Of a stretch of DNA of 64,000 nucleotides, positions 10,297-22,139 are shown piece after piece. A model generated the notes under the pieces. It did not search any database and was not told where the DNA came from. It was given only the letters and a program-made list of their open reading frames with translations. Made by a program: the position numbers and the translations under genes. The stretch is from Alnus glutinosa (lineage: Eukaryota > Streptophyta > Magnoliopsida > Fagales > Betulaceae). Every line of letters begins with the position of its first letter. The stretch's first letter is position 1. The stretch is taken from the NCBI RefSeq assembly GCF_958979055.1, contig NC_084894.1:27165616-27229615 (forward strand). Direction: 5' to 3'.

Positions 10297-12436
10297 AAAT
10301 ACAAAATTGGTTGTTTTGGTGCCCCTTCCAGGTTTATGGGCTGGATCCGAGAATGCATCTCTAGTCCTAGATTTTCCATTACTCTAAATGGAAGTCTAGT
10401 TGGATACTTTCAAGGCAAAAAGGGTTTAAGGCAAGGAGATCCTATCTCTCCTTACCTTTTTGTTTTAGCCATGGAAGTTTTATCTCGGTTGTTGGAGGTT
10501 TCAGCTCTTGATCACCCGGATTTTAGGTTTCATCCTAAATGTTCTTCTTTTAAGCTCTCTCACCTTTGTTTTGCTGATGACTTGCTCATCTTTTCAGCTG
10601 CAAATTTGAGCTCTCTCAAGGTTATTAACGATGTTTTGGTGGAGTTTGAAGAGCTATCGGGGTTGAAATCTAACCATGCTAAAAGTTCTTTATTCTTGGC
10701 TGGTGTTCCCTCTGCTGCTAAGGGAGCACTTTTAGACTTTCTGCAAGTGTCTGAAGGTTTCCTCCCGGTCAGATACTTAATTGGGAGTTCCTTTAATTTC
10801 AAAGCGGTTGGCTACGGTTGATTGTGAGGGTCTTATGGCTAAGATCACTAATAGGATAGATTCTTGGCTCGTCAAACATCTATCATTTGCAAGCCGATTG
10901 CAGCTCATCTCCTCAGTTCTTTACAGCTTGCAGGTTTTTTGGGCCCGGGTTTTCATCCTCCCAAAGAAGATTATTCGGTTGGTGGAGCAAAAGTTGAATA
11001 GATTTTTGTGGTGTGGTCAAGATTGCAAAGCTAAAGCTAAGGTGACTTGGGAGAAGATACGTGTGCCTAAGAAGGAAAGAGGTCTTGGTCTTAGTCGACT
11101 CTTAGAAGGCTAGAAGTGTGGAATAAGGCTGCTATGCTTAACCACATTTGGAACCTTATTGCTCAAGCGGGTTCCTTGTGGGTTGCATGGGTGGAGGACA
11201 ATTGGCTTAAAGGTAGAAGCTTTTGGAGAGTTTCTATCCCTCATCCATGCCCTTCGAGCTGCACAAAAATCCTTGAGCTTAGGGAAAAAGCTAAGGATTT
11301 CATTCATTTTAGTATAGGTGATGGTGCTCGGACTTTCCTTTGGTATGACAATTGGTAACCTGACGGATGCATGATTGAGAAGTATGGTTACCGAGTCATT
11401 TATGATGCTAGAAGTAAAGTGGATGCTACAATATCTTCTATTATCCGCAATGGAGATTGGTTCTGGCCCAGTGCTCGTTCGGATAATATTGTAGTCATCC
11501 AATGTAGGCTGCCGGAGGTGGAAATTGGGGCTACTGCTGACAAGCTAATCTGGAACAGTAAAAAGGAGACTTATTCTTGCTTTGATACTTGGGATTAGAG
11601 AAAGGCAGCTTGCTGTCTCTTGGTGGAGGTTGATTTGGTTCCCTAAGGCTATTCCAAAACATGCTTTCTGTTTATGGTTATTATTCCGTACGGAATGCTC
11701 TCCCCACAAAAGAAAGGTTATGTCATTGGGGGTTTGGAGGTAGTAGCCTTTGCCTTTTCTGTCTTGGCTACTAAGGGATCATTTGTTTTTTCAGTGTAGC
11801 TTCGGTAGACGCATTTGGGGAGAAGTAATATTAATGAGGACTTGCCTCATCACTAATGTGGAAGTGGAATGGGAGAAAGTTGTTGCCTGGTCTGCTATGT
11901 TGAAACGAAAAGGTTTTTGTGACTAATTTGTGTAAACTCTGTTTGGGGGCTACAGTTTACAATCTTTGGAAGCAAAGGAATGATCTTGCTCATGGGAATG
12001 TTCCTCGCGCAGAAGAAAGCATTGTGGCTCGCATTCGGTGGGAGGTTAGGTTCGAAAATGATGGCTGGTCTCCATGCCAAGGATACTGCTCACAACCTCC
12101 AGCTGCTGCAAGTATGGAATTTGCAATGTAGTGTAATTGGTCCCTAGCTTTTCTGTTGCTACAAAGTTGGTGCTTTTTCTGATTTGTGGTTTGTAATGGG
12201 GTTTTAGTTTCTCTGTTCTTACAGAGTTAGTGTTCTTCTAAGTTGTTTGTGCTGCTGTATCAACTTGCCGTTTTTTACTTGCTGGTTTGGGCTGTTGTTT
12301 CCGCTTGGTGTTGCTTTGTTTTGTGTTTCTTTGTTCCCCTTTTCTTAAGGATTGTATCCAGATTTACTGGAGAGACTTTTGTTCTTGAGTTTGGTTTATA
12401 AAGCTTTTATTCATAAAAGAAAAATATAAAATTGGT
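10297..12436 (+). mobile_element. 5'-truncated LINE (non-LTR retrotransposon) with target-site duplication
   Basis: The body, 10,312-12,421, is flanked by 15-bp direct repeats AAATACAAAATTGGT (10,297-10,311) and AAATATAAAATTGGT (12,422-12,436) with one mismatch. It starts inside the reverse transcriptase and ends in 3'UTR with an A-rich tail, as expected of target-primed reverse transcription with 5' truncation. It split an older segment whose uninterrupted copy lies at about 16,675-16,970. Confidence 0.9.
10336..11760 (+). pseudogene. LINE reverse transcriptase fragment with zf-RVT-like end
   Basis: 10,336-10,821 encodes the RT palm: GLRQGDPISPYLFVLAMEVL, then the catalytic FADDLLIF. The expected continuation (GVPLISKRL..) is one frame away at 10,781-11,113, so a single-base indel near 10,780 disrupts the ORF. 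Further stops follow at 11,113, 11,358 and 11,598. The zf-RVT-like segment (WFPKAIPKHAFCLWLLFR) lies at about 11,635-11,690. The endonuclease domain and the N-terminal RT motifs are absent. Not functional. Confidence 0.9.
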
Positions 12437-12955
12437 CCATGTATTTTTTTGGTTGTGTATCAAATCAATCCTTGAGTTTTCGAAAATGATAAAAATTATT
12501 CTTTGGACTTTCTGACGGTGTAAAATTAATATTTCCATCTATTTTCATTAGTAGGCCATTTGCCACGTGTTGGAAAAAAAAAAAAAAAAAAAAAAAAAAA
12601 AGCCAATTACTCCAATATTTTTTTTCAAAAAAAAAAACATTTGGCCTACTCACTAAAATTCTTAATTCTGCCCCTAGCTTTCTTGGAGATTTCCCACCAT
12701 TTTGAACTTCATCTATATGCATGTTTATATCATGTACTTATGTTTCACAATCCAACTTTCCAACCTACAAAGATGTCGTAAGTGATATATATATAAAGTG
12801 GGCTGTGTCTACGTTTGCATAGAAAAGAAGGTTGCCTTTAAGAAAATACTATATATAATGAATTAAGTAATAAGAAACAGACATGAATGTTCACATTCAT
12901 GGAAAAATCGGTATATTATATATTTCAGCATTAATATTACACAGCCCCATGGGTT
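12437..12955. other. Duplicated intergenic segment matching 16.8-17.0 kb and 21.0-21.3 kb
   Basis: 12,437-12,575 continues the segment interrupted by the LINE and matches 16,815-16,945 (CATTTGCCACGT before a poly(A) run). 12,640-12,900 matches 21,040-21,320 near PSY-C (CTCACTAAAATTCTTAAT, ACTTCATCTATATGCATG). No ORF of note. Confidence 0.7.
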
Positions 12956-13003
12956 GTTATAAACACACGGTAATCTTGGTCTGCACGGCTAAAATTAGGA
13001 TTG

Positions 13004-13049
13004 TCCCTTGTATCAAGGGATTTGTAATTAGCTCCCTTGATACAAGGGA
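13004..13049. repeat. Perfect 17-bp inverted repeat with 12-bp loop
   Basis: TCCCTTGTATCAAGGGA (13,004-13,020) and its exact complement TCCCTTGATACAAGGGA (13,033-13,049) can form a stem. It lies at the 3' side of the minus-strand copia remnant and may belong to its LTR. Confidence 0.85.
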
Positions 13050-13099
13050 TTTACAATTAAGGCTTCACCTAGAATAAGGGGATTTACAACTCCTACAAT

Positions 13100-15336
13100 C
13101 ACGAAGTTCACAGCTCACGCCACCCCTTCAAGTTGATGCATACCGGTCTCTCATGCCCAACTTGTCAAGTGAATTATAAAAGATTCTGCTGCATACCGCC
13201 TTTGTGAGTACATCTGTCAACTGGTTTTCAAACTTCACGAAAGGAAATCTAATCATCTTGTCCTCAAGATTTTGCTTGATGAAATGTCAGTCCACCTCCA
13301 CGTGTTTGGTTCGATATGTTGGACAGGATTATGAGAAATATCAATGGCAGCTTTATTATCACAGAACAAATTCATCTCACAGCTTGGGGCAAAACCTATT
13401 TCCGTTAGTAGTCTTTTAAGCCAAAGAAGCACATAAAGACCTTTAGCCATTTCACGGAATTCGGCTTCTGCACTTGACAAAGCCACTACATTCGGTTTCT
13501 TACTTCTCCACGTCACAAGATTCCCGCCAACAAACACGAAGTACCCCGAGGTGGATTTTCGGTCTAATATATTTCCTGCCCAATCTGCATCTGTATATCC
13601 CTCGACGTTGAGGTGACCATTTCTAGAAAACATAAGCCATTTCCCTGGGGATGACTTTAAGTATCGAAGAATTCTAAGCACCACATCTATGTGATCCTCA
13701 CTCAGATAGCGCATAAATTGACTTACTACACTTACTGCATAGGCAATGTCCAGGCGAATGTGTGATAGATAAATAAACTTTCCAACTAATCTCTGTACCT
13801 TTCTTTTTTTTTCGGCACGCGATCTGGATATTCTCCCAGTTTGTGGTTTTGGACAATTGGTGTGTCTACCGGTTTGCAATCTAGTAGTCCCACCTCAGAT
13901 AAAAGGTTTAGGATATATTTTCGTTGGGAAAGAAATATGCCTTGCTTCGATCTAGCAACTTCAATTCCCAAGAAATATCTAAGCCCTCCCAAATTCTTCA
14001 TTTTGAACTCAGTCGCCAAGTGTTCTTGGGGTCTTTATATTTCTTCCAGATCATCTCCTGTAATGATCATGTCGTCTACATAGATTATTAAAGCTGTGAC
14101 CTTGTCCCGTTGATGCTTTATGAATAAAGTATGATCTGAGTTACTTTGTTGATAGCCATATTTCTTCATTGCCAAGTTGAATCGCTCAAACCATGCTCTC
14201 GGTGATTGTTTCAAACCATATAATGCTCGCTATAATTTGCACACCACCCTGACTTCGGAAGTTATTGTGTAGCCTAGTGGAACATTCATGTAAACCTCCT
14301 CCTCCAAATCCCCATGGAGAAAGGCATTTTTCATATCAAACCGGTGCAATGGCCAATCAAGGTTAGCGGCAAGGGATAATAATACTTTAACTAAGTTCTA
14401 TTTTGCTACCGGCAAGAAAGTCTCTTGGTAGTCTACACCATATGTCTGGGTATAACCTTTTGCTACTAGCCTTGCTTTGTATCGATCAATCGAACCATCT
14501 GATTTGTGCTTAATGGAGAACACCCATCTACACCCCACCATCTTCTTTCCCTTGGGCAAGGGAACAAAAGTCTAGGTTCCATTTTTCTGCAATGCCTCCA
14601 TTTCTTCCTTCACAGCCTGGGTCCACTTAGGATTTGTCAGGGCCTCATGAATATTGGTAGGAACAATATCCAAGGAGAGTTCGTGCACTAATGTCTTGAG
14701 TGGTCTAGAAAGCCTTTTTGTAGACACAGTTGGCAACTGGATACTTGGAGCTTCGTTTTCCAATGTCTGGAGAATATCTACTCGGTGATTTGCCACGATT
14801 ATGCCTGAATGGTAGAGAGTAGCCAACAGGGATATCTATATCATTAGAGTTTGAAGCTCTAGTAGAAAAGCTTACCTCAAGGATATTCTTAGGAGATAGG
14901 TCTTTGGGTACTGAGGCGTGAGAGGGGTTGTCTATTTCAGGTTCAGCTTTAAGTGGTGCAGATATCTCTTGTGAACATGTATCTTCTTCTAAAATCACAC
15001 CTCTTTCTGTATCAGGCTCAGGTTCCTCATTGGCATGGATTTCTGTGTTGTGTTCGTTCGGCCAGTCAAAGCTTAGCCAATTCAGCTCGTCATCACTCCC
15101 CCTGACGAGGAGATGTGGATAATGAGGAAGAGAATAATGGATCGGACTCCAAGAAAGTGACATCCATGGTCGATCACATAGGTGCGTTTGGTGGTCGGAT
15201 CATAGCATCGATAACCTTTTTGATGTACAGCATATCCCAAGAAGAGACAGCGAATGGCACACGGATCAAGTTTCATGCGTTGGTTTTTATGAAGGTGGAC
15301 AAATGTGACACACCCGAAAATCCGAGGAAGCATTAA
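13100..15336 (-). mobile_element. Ty1/copia retrotransposon remnant (integrase C-end, RT, RNase H)
   Basis: Reading right to left: the end of integrase (about 15,333-15,200; FGCVTFVHLHKNQRMKLDP..CIFLGY-like), the hinge region, the RT start (TNPKWTQAVKEEMEALQKN, about 14,640-14,580), later RT ([19 protein letters not shown], near 14,000) and RNase H (13,750-13,300; GYTDADWAGNILDRKSTSGY, SSAEAEF, LFCDNKAAI). Frames change at several points, so it is dead. Gag, protease and most of integrase are missing. A purine tract (AACTTGAAGGGG, minus strand, about 13,120) probably precedes the 3' LTR, whose ends I cannot fix. Insertion here appears to have removed part of an extra PSY-type duplicate. Confidence 0.9.
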
Positions 15337-15718
15337 ATTGAAAAATTAATGCTTGTGAATCGAGATGTACTATATTGTTTTCATTTGCTTAAGTAAATTG
15401 AAAAATTAAAAAAACTTATTTAACATTAATATAACTCTAAGTCAACACCCTAGCCTGTATAAAATAATGTCAAAGGTGGGAGTTGAATTTTCCAAACGTG
15501 GGTGCACGTTTCACGCATAAATAGTTATAGCCCTCCCAGCCGTTCATTTTGGTCAATGAGGTTGAGCCTCGCTCTCACGTGTGAGACCTGACAATGCGTT
15601 AACTATTTTAATAAAAATAAGAGATAAATAACCCCCGACCTATGGGGTGGTTGCACGTCACCCAGCCTCATTTGGAGTGGCTCGCAAGCCACCCCAGAGC
15701 AGGGGGTGAGCTTCAAGC
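15337..15718. other. Intergenic with a relic of PSY-C upstream sequence
   Basis: 15,475-15,600 matches the region upstream of PSY-C at 21,925-22,020 (shared GGAGTTGA, GTGC(C)ACGTTT, AGCCGT(T)CATTT, GGTCAA(T/C)GAGGTTG). 15,640-15,718 starts a GC-rich repeat (GGGTGG/CCACCC) that resumes after the MITE. Confidence 0.6.
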
Positions 15719-16203
15719 TAGGGTTGGCAATTCGGGTTCACGGGTCGGGTTCAGGTCAACCCGACTGACCCGATTATATAAACGTGTCAACCCGAACCCG
15801 ACCCGATTATTAATCGGGTTGTGACACGCGACCCGAACACGACCCGACAAACCCGACTAAAAAACGTGTCACCCGTTTACCCGACACGGCATCAATTTCA
15901 CTGTTTTCACATGTTTCAATCTTCAAATTTATTTTTTTTTACCTTCATTTTTTTTTAATCGGGTTATAATCGTGTTGGCGGGTCAACCCGGGTAATCGGG
16001 TTATAATCGTGTTGGCGGGTAATCGTGTTATCGGGTCAACCCGTGCAATCGGGTCATAATCGGGTTGGCGGGTCAACCCGCGCACGATTATAATCGGGTC
16101 ATAATCGGGTCAACTCGATTATGACCCGAACCCGATTATAACAAACCCAAACCCGGTTTTTTCGTGTCGGGTTCGCGGGTAGTGTCAAAAATTGCCAACC
16201 CTA
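15719..16203. mobile_element. hAT-type MITE filled with GGGTTGACCCG-like short repeats
   Basis: Terminal inverted repeats TAGGGTTGGCAATT (15,719-15,732) and AATTGCCAACCCTA (16,190-16,203) are perfect. Both sides carry the identical 8-bp target duplication CTTCAAGC (15,711-15,718 and 16,204-16,211), diagnostic of hAT. The 485-bp interior is mostly variants of ACCCGA/TCGGGT in both orientations. No ORF. Confidence 0.95.
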
Positions 16204-16211
16204 CTTCAAGC

Positions 16212-16946
16212 CACCCTGGCCTATAGGGTGGATGCATGGCCACCTCCATGGGTTGGGAGTGGCTTGCCGCCACCCCAGCTCCTTCAGAGTTAGTGGTGAG
16301 CTTCGAGTCACCCCTAGACTGCTCTGGGGAGGCCCGCGAGCCACCCCAGATGAGGCGTTGGGTGGCTCACAGGCCAACCCCAAACCCTCCTTTTTTCTTT
16401 AAAAAAAATAAAACTTTAAATTTTTAATATATTAATATTTTTTTTATTAATAGTAAAATGTGTCACGCTTTTATTAGATTTGACATGGCAACCTAACGGT
16501 TTCTGTCAAGTAGTGGAAGAAAATTAACTGTACGGAGTAATTTGTCAATTAATTTTGCCTACCATAGAGACCTCTCAGTTAATTTTTATACCATATTGAG
16601 TGATTTGTAAATTAGACCATCCACAATGACCAATTTTGCATTTTAACCAAATATTAATCCAAATCAGATCAAAATTTAGGGGCTAAGTATGATTTTTCAT
16701 TATTAATAACTTGTTTACTCAACTATTAATCTTTATAAATTATAATATTAAAATGCACCAACCTTCCATAAATCATTTTATCATTAAAATTAAGAGTTAA
16801 ATGCAAAATTGGTCGATGTGCTTTTACTATGTATCAAATTAGTCATTGAGTTTTTAAAAGTGGTAAAATTATATATTTTTGGGGCTTTTTAACTGTTTAA
16901 AATTAATCCTTCTGTCTATTATCATTAGTGTACCATTTGCCACGTA

Positions 16947-16978
<32 letters not shown>

Positions 16979-17080
16979 TAGTTACTCCAATTATATTGCG
17001 CCATATGTATATCATCTCCACTAATTATTGTCAGATTATCAAATAACGTCAAATCAACTCTCTTATAAGTGTTGTCAAAA
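16212..17080. repeat. GC-rich GGGTGGC repeat followed by duplicated intergenic DNA
   Basis: 16,212-16,385 is the other half of the GGGTGGC/GCCACCC repeat split by the MITE. 16,675-16,970 is the uninterrupted paralogue of the segment into which the LINE at 10.3-12.4 kb inserted, ending in poly(A) at 16,946-16,970. Confidence 0.7.
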
Positions 17081-17099
17081 TAATGTTCTATTGTCTTTT

Positions 17100-17996
17100 T
17101 CCAAAACATAAGTCCTTTGGTGTTGCATCCGTTCTGGTTTGTGGGGGGAGGGGGCTTGCCCCTGACCCCCTGCTTGTTTCTTCGATTCGTTGTTGCTTTA
17201 TGTCCTTATTGTTTCGGCCGAGCACTGATCTGTGGGCTGCTATTTTTCTTCTCTCTCAGTTTCGCTATGTAAAACCAAGAGATGAAGGTAATTTTCTCCA
17301 ATCCTTCTGAGGATTTGGAAGGTTGAGGGTTTTAATCTTTCGTTGGGTTGATTTGGGTAAGATGCCAGCGGTCAACCAGTGGAAGGAAAGTATTTTGTCT
17401 CGGTTTACAGGCCGCTTATTTTAAAGCTAGATCTATGATTCCCTGTCAACTTCTGCATGTCATGCACCCATCCAGGATGTTCGTTGTCATCCTCCACCTC
17501 TATCGCACCTAGGCGTATTTTCCCCGGCCATCAATACACCGAAGCGTGGTGTGCATGCGCTCCTCACTCGTCGACACATGTTGGCTCCATCATCTCCTCC
17601 AGTTCGTGGTTGGCGGTTACCAGGAGTTTCGCGTTTTTTCTGATTGTTGAAGGTCTCCCTGTGCTCATTTTAGCCGGCCACTGTTGTTTTGTTATTGTTC
17701 TAGTTTTTTAAGTTTGTATTATGTTGTTACCCTTGGAGCCTGGCTTGGTAGATTTTAGATCTAAATTCGACTGTAATGGTTGTTTTTATATTAGAATCTA
17801 TACTCTCTTATCTCCTCTAGTGGAACTCATGTGTAAAGAGGGGCTTGTATTATTTGTTCATTTGCTTAAGCAGCTGCTCCCCAATTCAAGATTCAGTCAT
17901 TGACTTCGTTTTTAGGAGTCTTTGTACAACTAATCACTGTCATTGACTTTTTGGATCTCATATTATAATGAAGATTTCTCCTTGTTCAAAAATAAA
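17100..17996 (+). mobile_element. Probable LINE 3' end or LINE-like fragment
   Basis: Non-coding sequence with T-rich runs ends in ATAATGAAGATTTCTCC followed by AAAAATAAATAAATAAAT, resembling plant LINE 3'UTRs such as the one ending at 12,421. Open frames inside are short and unlike known proteins. Target duplications are not clear. Confidence 0.45.
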
Positions 17997-19039
17997 TAAA
18001 TAAATTACTCTCCATAAGTGCTATTCTCTCTCTCATAAGAAGCCACCCCAATAAAATCCATAAATTCTTTTGAGTTTCAGCATCTCCAACAGATTAGGTA
18101 AACTCCTTATAATAGGTATTTTTAGCTAATATTACTAAATTTTCATTTCGAGTATATTATGTTCAAAAGAGGTAGAAAACATTTTTTGCTACAATAAATA
18201 CCTAGATATTGCTATTCATTGTAGCACACTATAAGAATAAAATATTGCTTCTCTCGTTGGAGAAAGAACCCTCAGATTGTGTGCTCTCTATATCTTTAAT
18301 TTTATCTTTGTTATTAAAAAATTGAAAAATAATATTTAAAAAAGTAGATAGTGAAATAGATAATCTGTTGGAGTTTTATATTGAAAAGTTAGTAGCTAAA
18401 ATATAAAAAATATGTATTTTGAATAGCTAAAATAGCTAGTATTGCTATTTTGAATAGCTAGGATAGGTTAGATTATTTGGATTAAATAAAATTATATTTT
18501 TTAGGGTTACCTTAATTATTATTTGTTTTCTTCAATTGAACCTAACTAGTTAATTCCCAGAATAACTCATACGTAACTCTAGATTTTCTATAGCGCTGTA
18601 GATTTTATTTTTCTTTTTACGAAAAAAACAAAAGGTTGAACTTATGTCGGTATATATTATCACACCATAAGTTACATTTATTTTCTCATTCTTACACTTT
18701 GGTGAATTTAACTGAAATCCTCTATGTTTCAATTTCACAATAAAATAATACATCTTCTCAAAATTGCACATCTAATCAATGGTTGAAAATAAATTTTGGT
18801 TTAGAGTAATACTACATACCATACAGAATTTTGGTTTGTAAAATATGTAGCATTAGTCTTTCTTTAATTATTACACTTGTTTTTAGTGGCTATGCTAGCC
18901 CAAAATTTAGTTGCCACTAAATCTTATCCACCAACCCCAAGAAACGAAGATGGATGGTTATTTATCAATTTCTTTATAGAGTTTCATCATTTCTCAATTT
19001 ATATATATAGAAAAAGTAGTAGATTTTTCACACTCATTT

Positions 19040-19990
19040 CACATTGATTGATGTGGCATGTTATAAGGGACTTTCTTTTTTAAAACAAAAAAACAAAATG
19101 TTGGTTTTCATTTATTGGCTAAATTATGTTGACAAAAATGCTACCATATTAGGGAGTACTCCGTATTTCCAGAAGACTTTCAGAATAATATTGCAAGAAT
19201 ATATTTATCAAAAATTTAAAGATTTTATTAAAGAAAGATTTCTGAAGACTTTACAAATTCTGAAAAGTCGATTTCCTTGCAGAGCGTCCAAACAGTCAAG
19301 ATCAGTGTTCGGATCGGACGATGGCCATAGAGAGCTCATGCATGTTCGCAATATGTCTAGACGACCCAGCGGACGCAAGCCACAGAGAGTTCATGTTCAA
19401 TACCTATTCGAATGGCCCAGCGGAAGCAAAACACAGAGAGTCACTATTTGCAAGGATGTCCAGACGCAAAAGTGAAGACTGTGGATAGAAAAGCTTGTCC
19501 ATGTAGATGTCTAGATGCTAGGTTGGCCTATCCAGACGCGCTTCAGCAAAATATGAAATTGCTAATACCTTTTCGGAAGCGCTATGACATGTTCGGACGC
19601 CGCGGCCTAGAAATTCGAGTCTAACTAGAATTAGGATTTCTAGAGCCTATTTAAAGGGGCTTCTAGGCAGTGTTATTGTAAAAATTCCTATAAAAAATTC
19701 CAGTGTGCTAAGAGAATGTTTATTAGGCAGAAAAGTTATATGTATATCTCTTAGAGTATTTCATGTATTTGTTGTAACCGTTCAACTATTGAAGTTTAAC
19801 TGGGGAGGTGCTCCAGTTAAGGAAGTCAATTGAAGAACTCTTCAGACGAGTCTGAGAGAGGGGCAGACAAGTAGGCATTTGTTATAGTTCAAGAGAATGA
19901 CTATTGCAAAGAGTTATGAGTACGAATTTCTTGTAACTAGTTATTTATTCTGTTAGTTAATTTCCTGGGTTTCGCTGCCTTGAAATGGTT
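19040..19990 (+). mobile_element. LTR-like sequence (possible solo LTR)
   Basis: The stretch has short repeated CCAGACG/CGGACG motifs (19,270-19,600), a TATA-like TATTTAAAGGGGCTTC at about 19,650 and a long T-rich leader, the layout of a plant LTR with promoter. No flanking coding domains and no certain boundaries. The open stretch 19,044-19,475 does not look like a real protein. Confidence 0.35.
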
Positions 19991-20492
19991 TTTAATTCTC
20001 TTTGGTGCAAAGAGTTTCCACTTCGTAACCAAATATCTGTGTTATTTATCTTTATTGCTTTGCATATTTGGTTATCTGTTTGGTTGCGGTTATTTAAGAA
20101 TCTACATATATTTTCACAAAAAATAATGCTACGAAGAACCACTTAAAGTACACTATGTCAACAAGTGTAAAATAAGTTTAAAAAGTAACATTACTCCTCT
20201 AAAAAGGATAGTGTGTTAACAACTATTTATTGCTCGACAAGTACAAAGGTCAATTAAGGGAGAGGAAAAGAAAAAAGGCTCGGGCTTTCAAAAAAAAAAA
20301 AAGGAAAAAAAGAGTAAAAAGTAACATTTCTCAAAATTTGTTTGGTTTTCTATTTGCTTTTTTAATATATCAACTCTCGTACAATACGAAAACATGCAAG
20401 GAATTTAAACATTCTTTTTTTTTTTATTGAATAATACAAAATTTATTTATGAATAAATACATGTACGTTACAGTACTATAAAGGAATATATC

Positions 20493-20904
20493 TTATCCTT
20501 TCCGGCCACCGTTGCCACCTCCACCCTTATTTTTAGTCGGATAGTGACTGCGGTTTGCTGATGGGTCACTGTAATCGTCCATGCTCACCTTCAGAGACCT
20601 TCTCCCTACGGCCGATACCATTTCATTCCCTATAACATATTCTCACATTCCGTTAGAGATATTAATCTTATAACAAAAATCAATTATTTTATATTTAACT
20701 TAAACTTTTGTCACAGTCCCCGTGATATCAGTGTTACTAAGCGAAGGTTTGATCCGGAACACAAGAAGATGAGTATTAAAATATAATTAAATCAACTATT
20801 TTTTATTAGTTCATACTTTTGCGACAATTAATTGTCGGTATTTGTTATATATTAATTATATTATATATTAGCTATATGTTACATAACTTACATGAACTCT
20901 TGAT

Positions 20905-20989
<85 letters not shown>

Positions 20990-21012
20990 CTTAAAAATTA
21001 ATTTTATCTCGA

Positions 21013-21043
<31 letters not shown>

Positions 21044-21814
21044 ACGTTTGGCCTCCTCACTAAAATTCTTAATTCCGCCCCTAGCTTTCTTGGAAATTCC
21101 CACCAATTTGAACTTCATCTATATGCATGTTTATATCATATATGTAATTATGTTTCACAATCCAACCGAAGATGTCAGTGATATAACTATTCTAAAGAAG
21201 CTAAATCAATATTATTATATTATAAAGTGGTCGGTCTACGTTTGCATGGGAAACAAGGTAGTCTTCAAGCAAATACTATATATAATGAATTAAGTAATAA
21301 GAAACAGACAAGAATGCGACCAAGTACACAGAATCCAGCTATCCTAATGCACAATCTACGATTCAACAACACATTGCTCATCTATTCAAATGCAAACAAT
21401 GCCCATCTTACTTACTGTGAGCACCTCCTATCGATAGGGTTCGCTAATGTGAGAGAGCAGATTAGCTTCACACTAGCTTGTTCAGACCGTCCGAGTATGC
21501 ACCCGTTGAGCAAGTGGCTAACACATGTATGGAGTTCATATGCTCTCTCATATTAACTGTAGGTACGTATTATATACAATAATGAACACATGCATGTACG
21601 TGTTATGCAGACATATACTTAGTTTGATTGGTTAAATTTTTTATTTTTTCTTTCTAAAACATAAACATCCATTAACAAATAACACAAATACAAAACATTA
21701 TTAAAAACAAGAGAAACATGCATATATACCTGAAAGTGACATGATGCTTCGAGCAGAACACGTAATGACGAAGGCAAACAAGAGACACAGGCATAGGCGA
21801 GCTCCATTTGCCAT
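20493..21814 (-). CDS. PSY-C: PSY-type tyrosine-sulfated peptide precursor (two exons, 73 aa)
   Basis: Exon 1 is 21,814-21,730 (28 codons plus one base) with donor G|GTATAT. Exon 2 is 20,629-20,493 with acceptor TTATAG|GG; the phases fit, giving 73 residues, close to the 75 of Arabidopsis PSY1. The N-terminus MANGARLCLCLLFAFVITCS is a typical signal peptide. The motif near residues 46-59, DDYSDPSANRSHYP, matches the PSY consensus DY..P.AN..H. The DY would be sulfated in the Golgi by tyrosylprotein sulfotransferase, and the peptide would act outside the cell on growth. It ends in a Gly-rich basic tail (GGGGNGGRKG). A TATA box lies 53 bp upstream of the ATG. Intron 1 holds CT/AT microsatellites and sequence shared with 12.6-12.9 kb. 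Confidence 0.85.
20909..20987. repeat. (CT)n(AT)n compound microsatellite in the PSY-C intron
   Basis: About 37 bp of CT repeats run directly into about 41 bp of AT repeats. Confidence 0.95.
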
Positions 21815-21866
21815 CTCTCGCTCTCTCTCTCTCTCTCTCTTGTTAAGGCCTCTGTCCGGTCCGTCT

Positions 21867-21875
21867 CTATTTATA
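21867..21875 (-). promoter_or_regulatory. TATA box of PSY-C
   Basis: TATAAATAG on the minus strand, 53 bp upstream of the start codon, followed by a CT-rich (GA on minus) leader. Confidence 0.7.
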
Positions 21876-22139
21876 GAACCAAAAACGCTGATGCCAGAAC
21901 AAGACGTGGCACACGGTGATTGCAAGATAGGAGTTGACGTACGTATCGAAATGCGGGTGCCACGTTTAGTGCGTCCTAGCCGTCCATTTTATGGTCAACG
22001 AGGTTGCCATTGCTTAGTTGCTTACTATCCCGGAAAGGGAAACAGCTTCCTTTTGAAATTCAAAAGTTGCAATCATATTATTCTAATGAAGTGCATGCTC
22101 TCGCTCTCATGCGGTCAGTTCCATTTTGTTTTATAGTGC

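Noticed and set aside
19044..19475. 143-residue open frame
   Set aside because: Lies in LTR-like sequence with short repeats and matches no known protein style.
21227..21556. Alternative second exon for PSY-C (AG before TTAATATGAGAG at about 21,550)
   Set aside because: It would be in phase but encodes no PSY motif, whereas the exon at 20,629-20,493 encodes a clear one.
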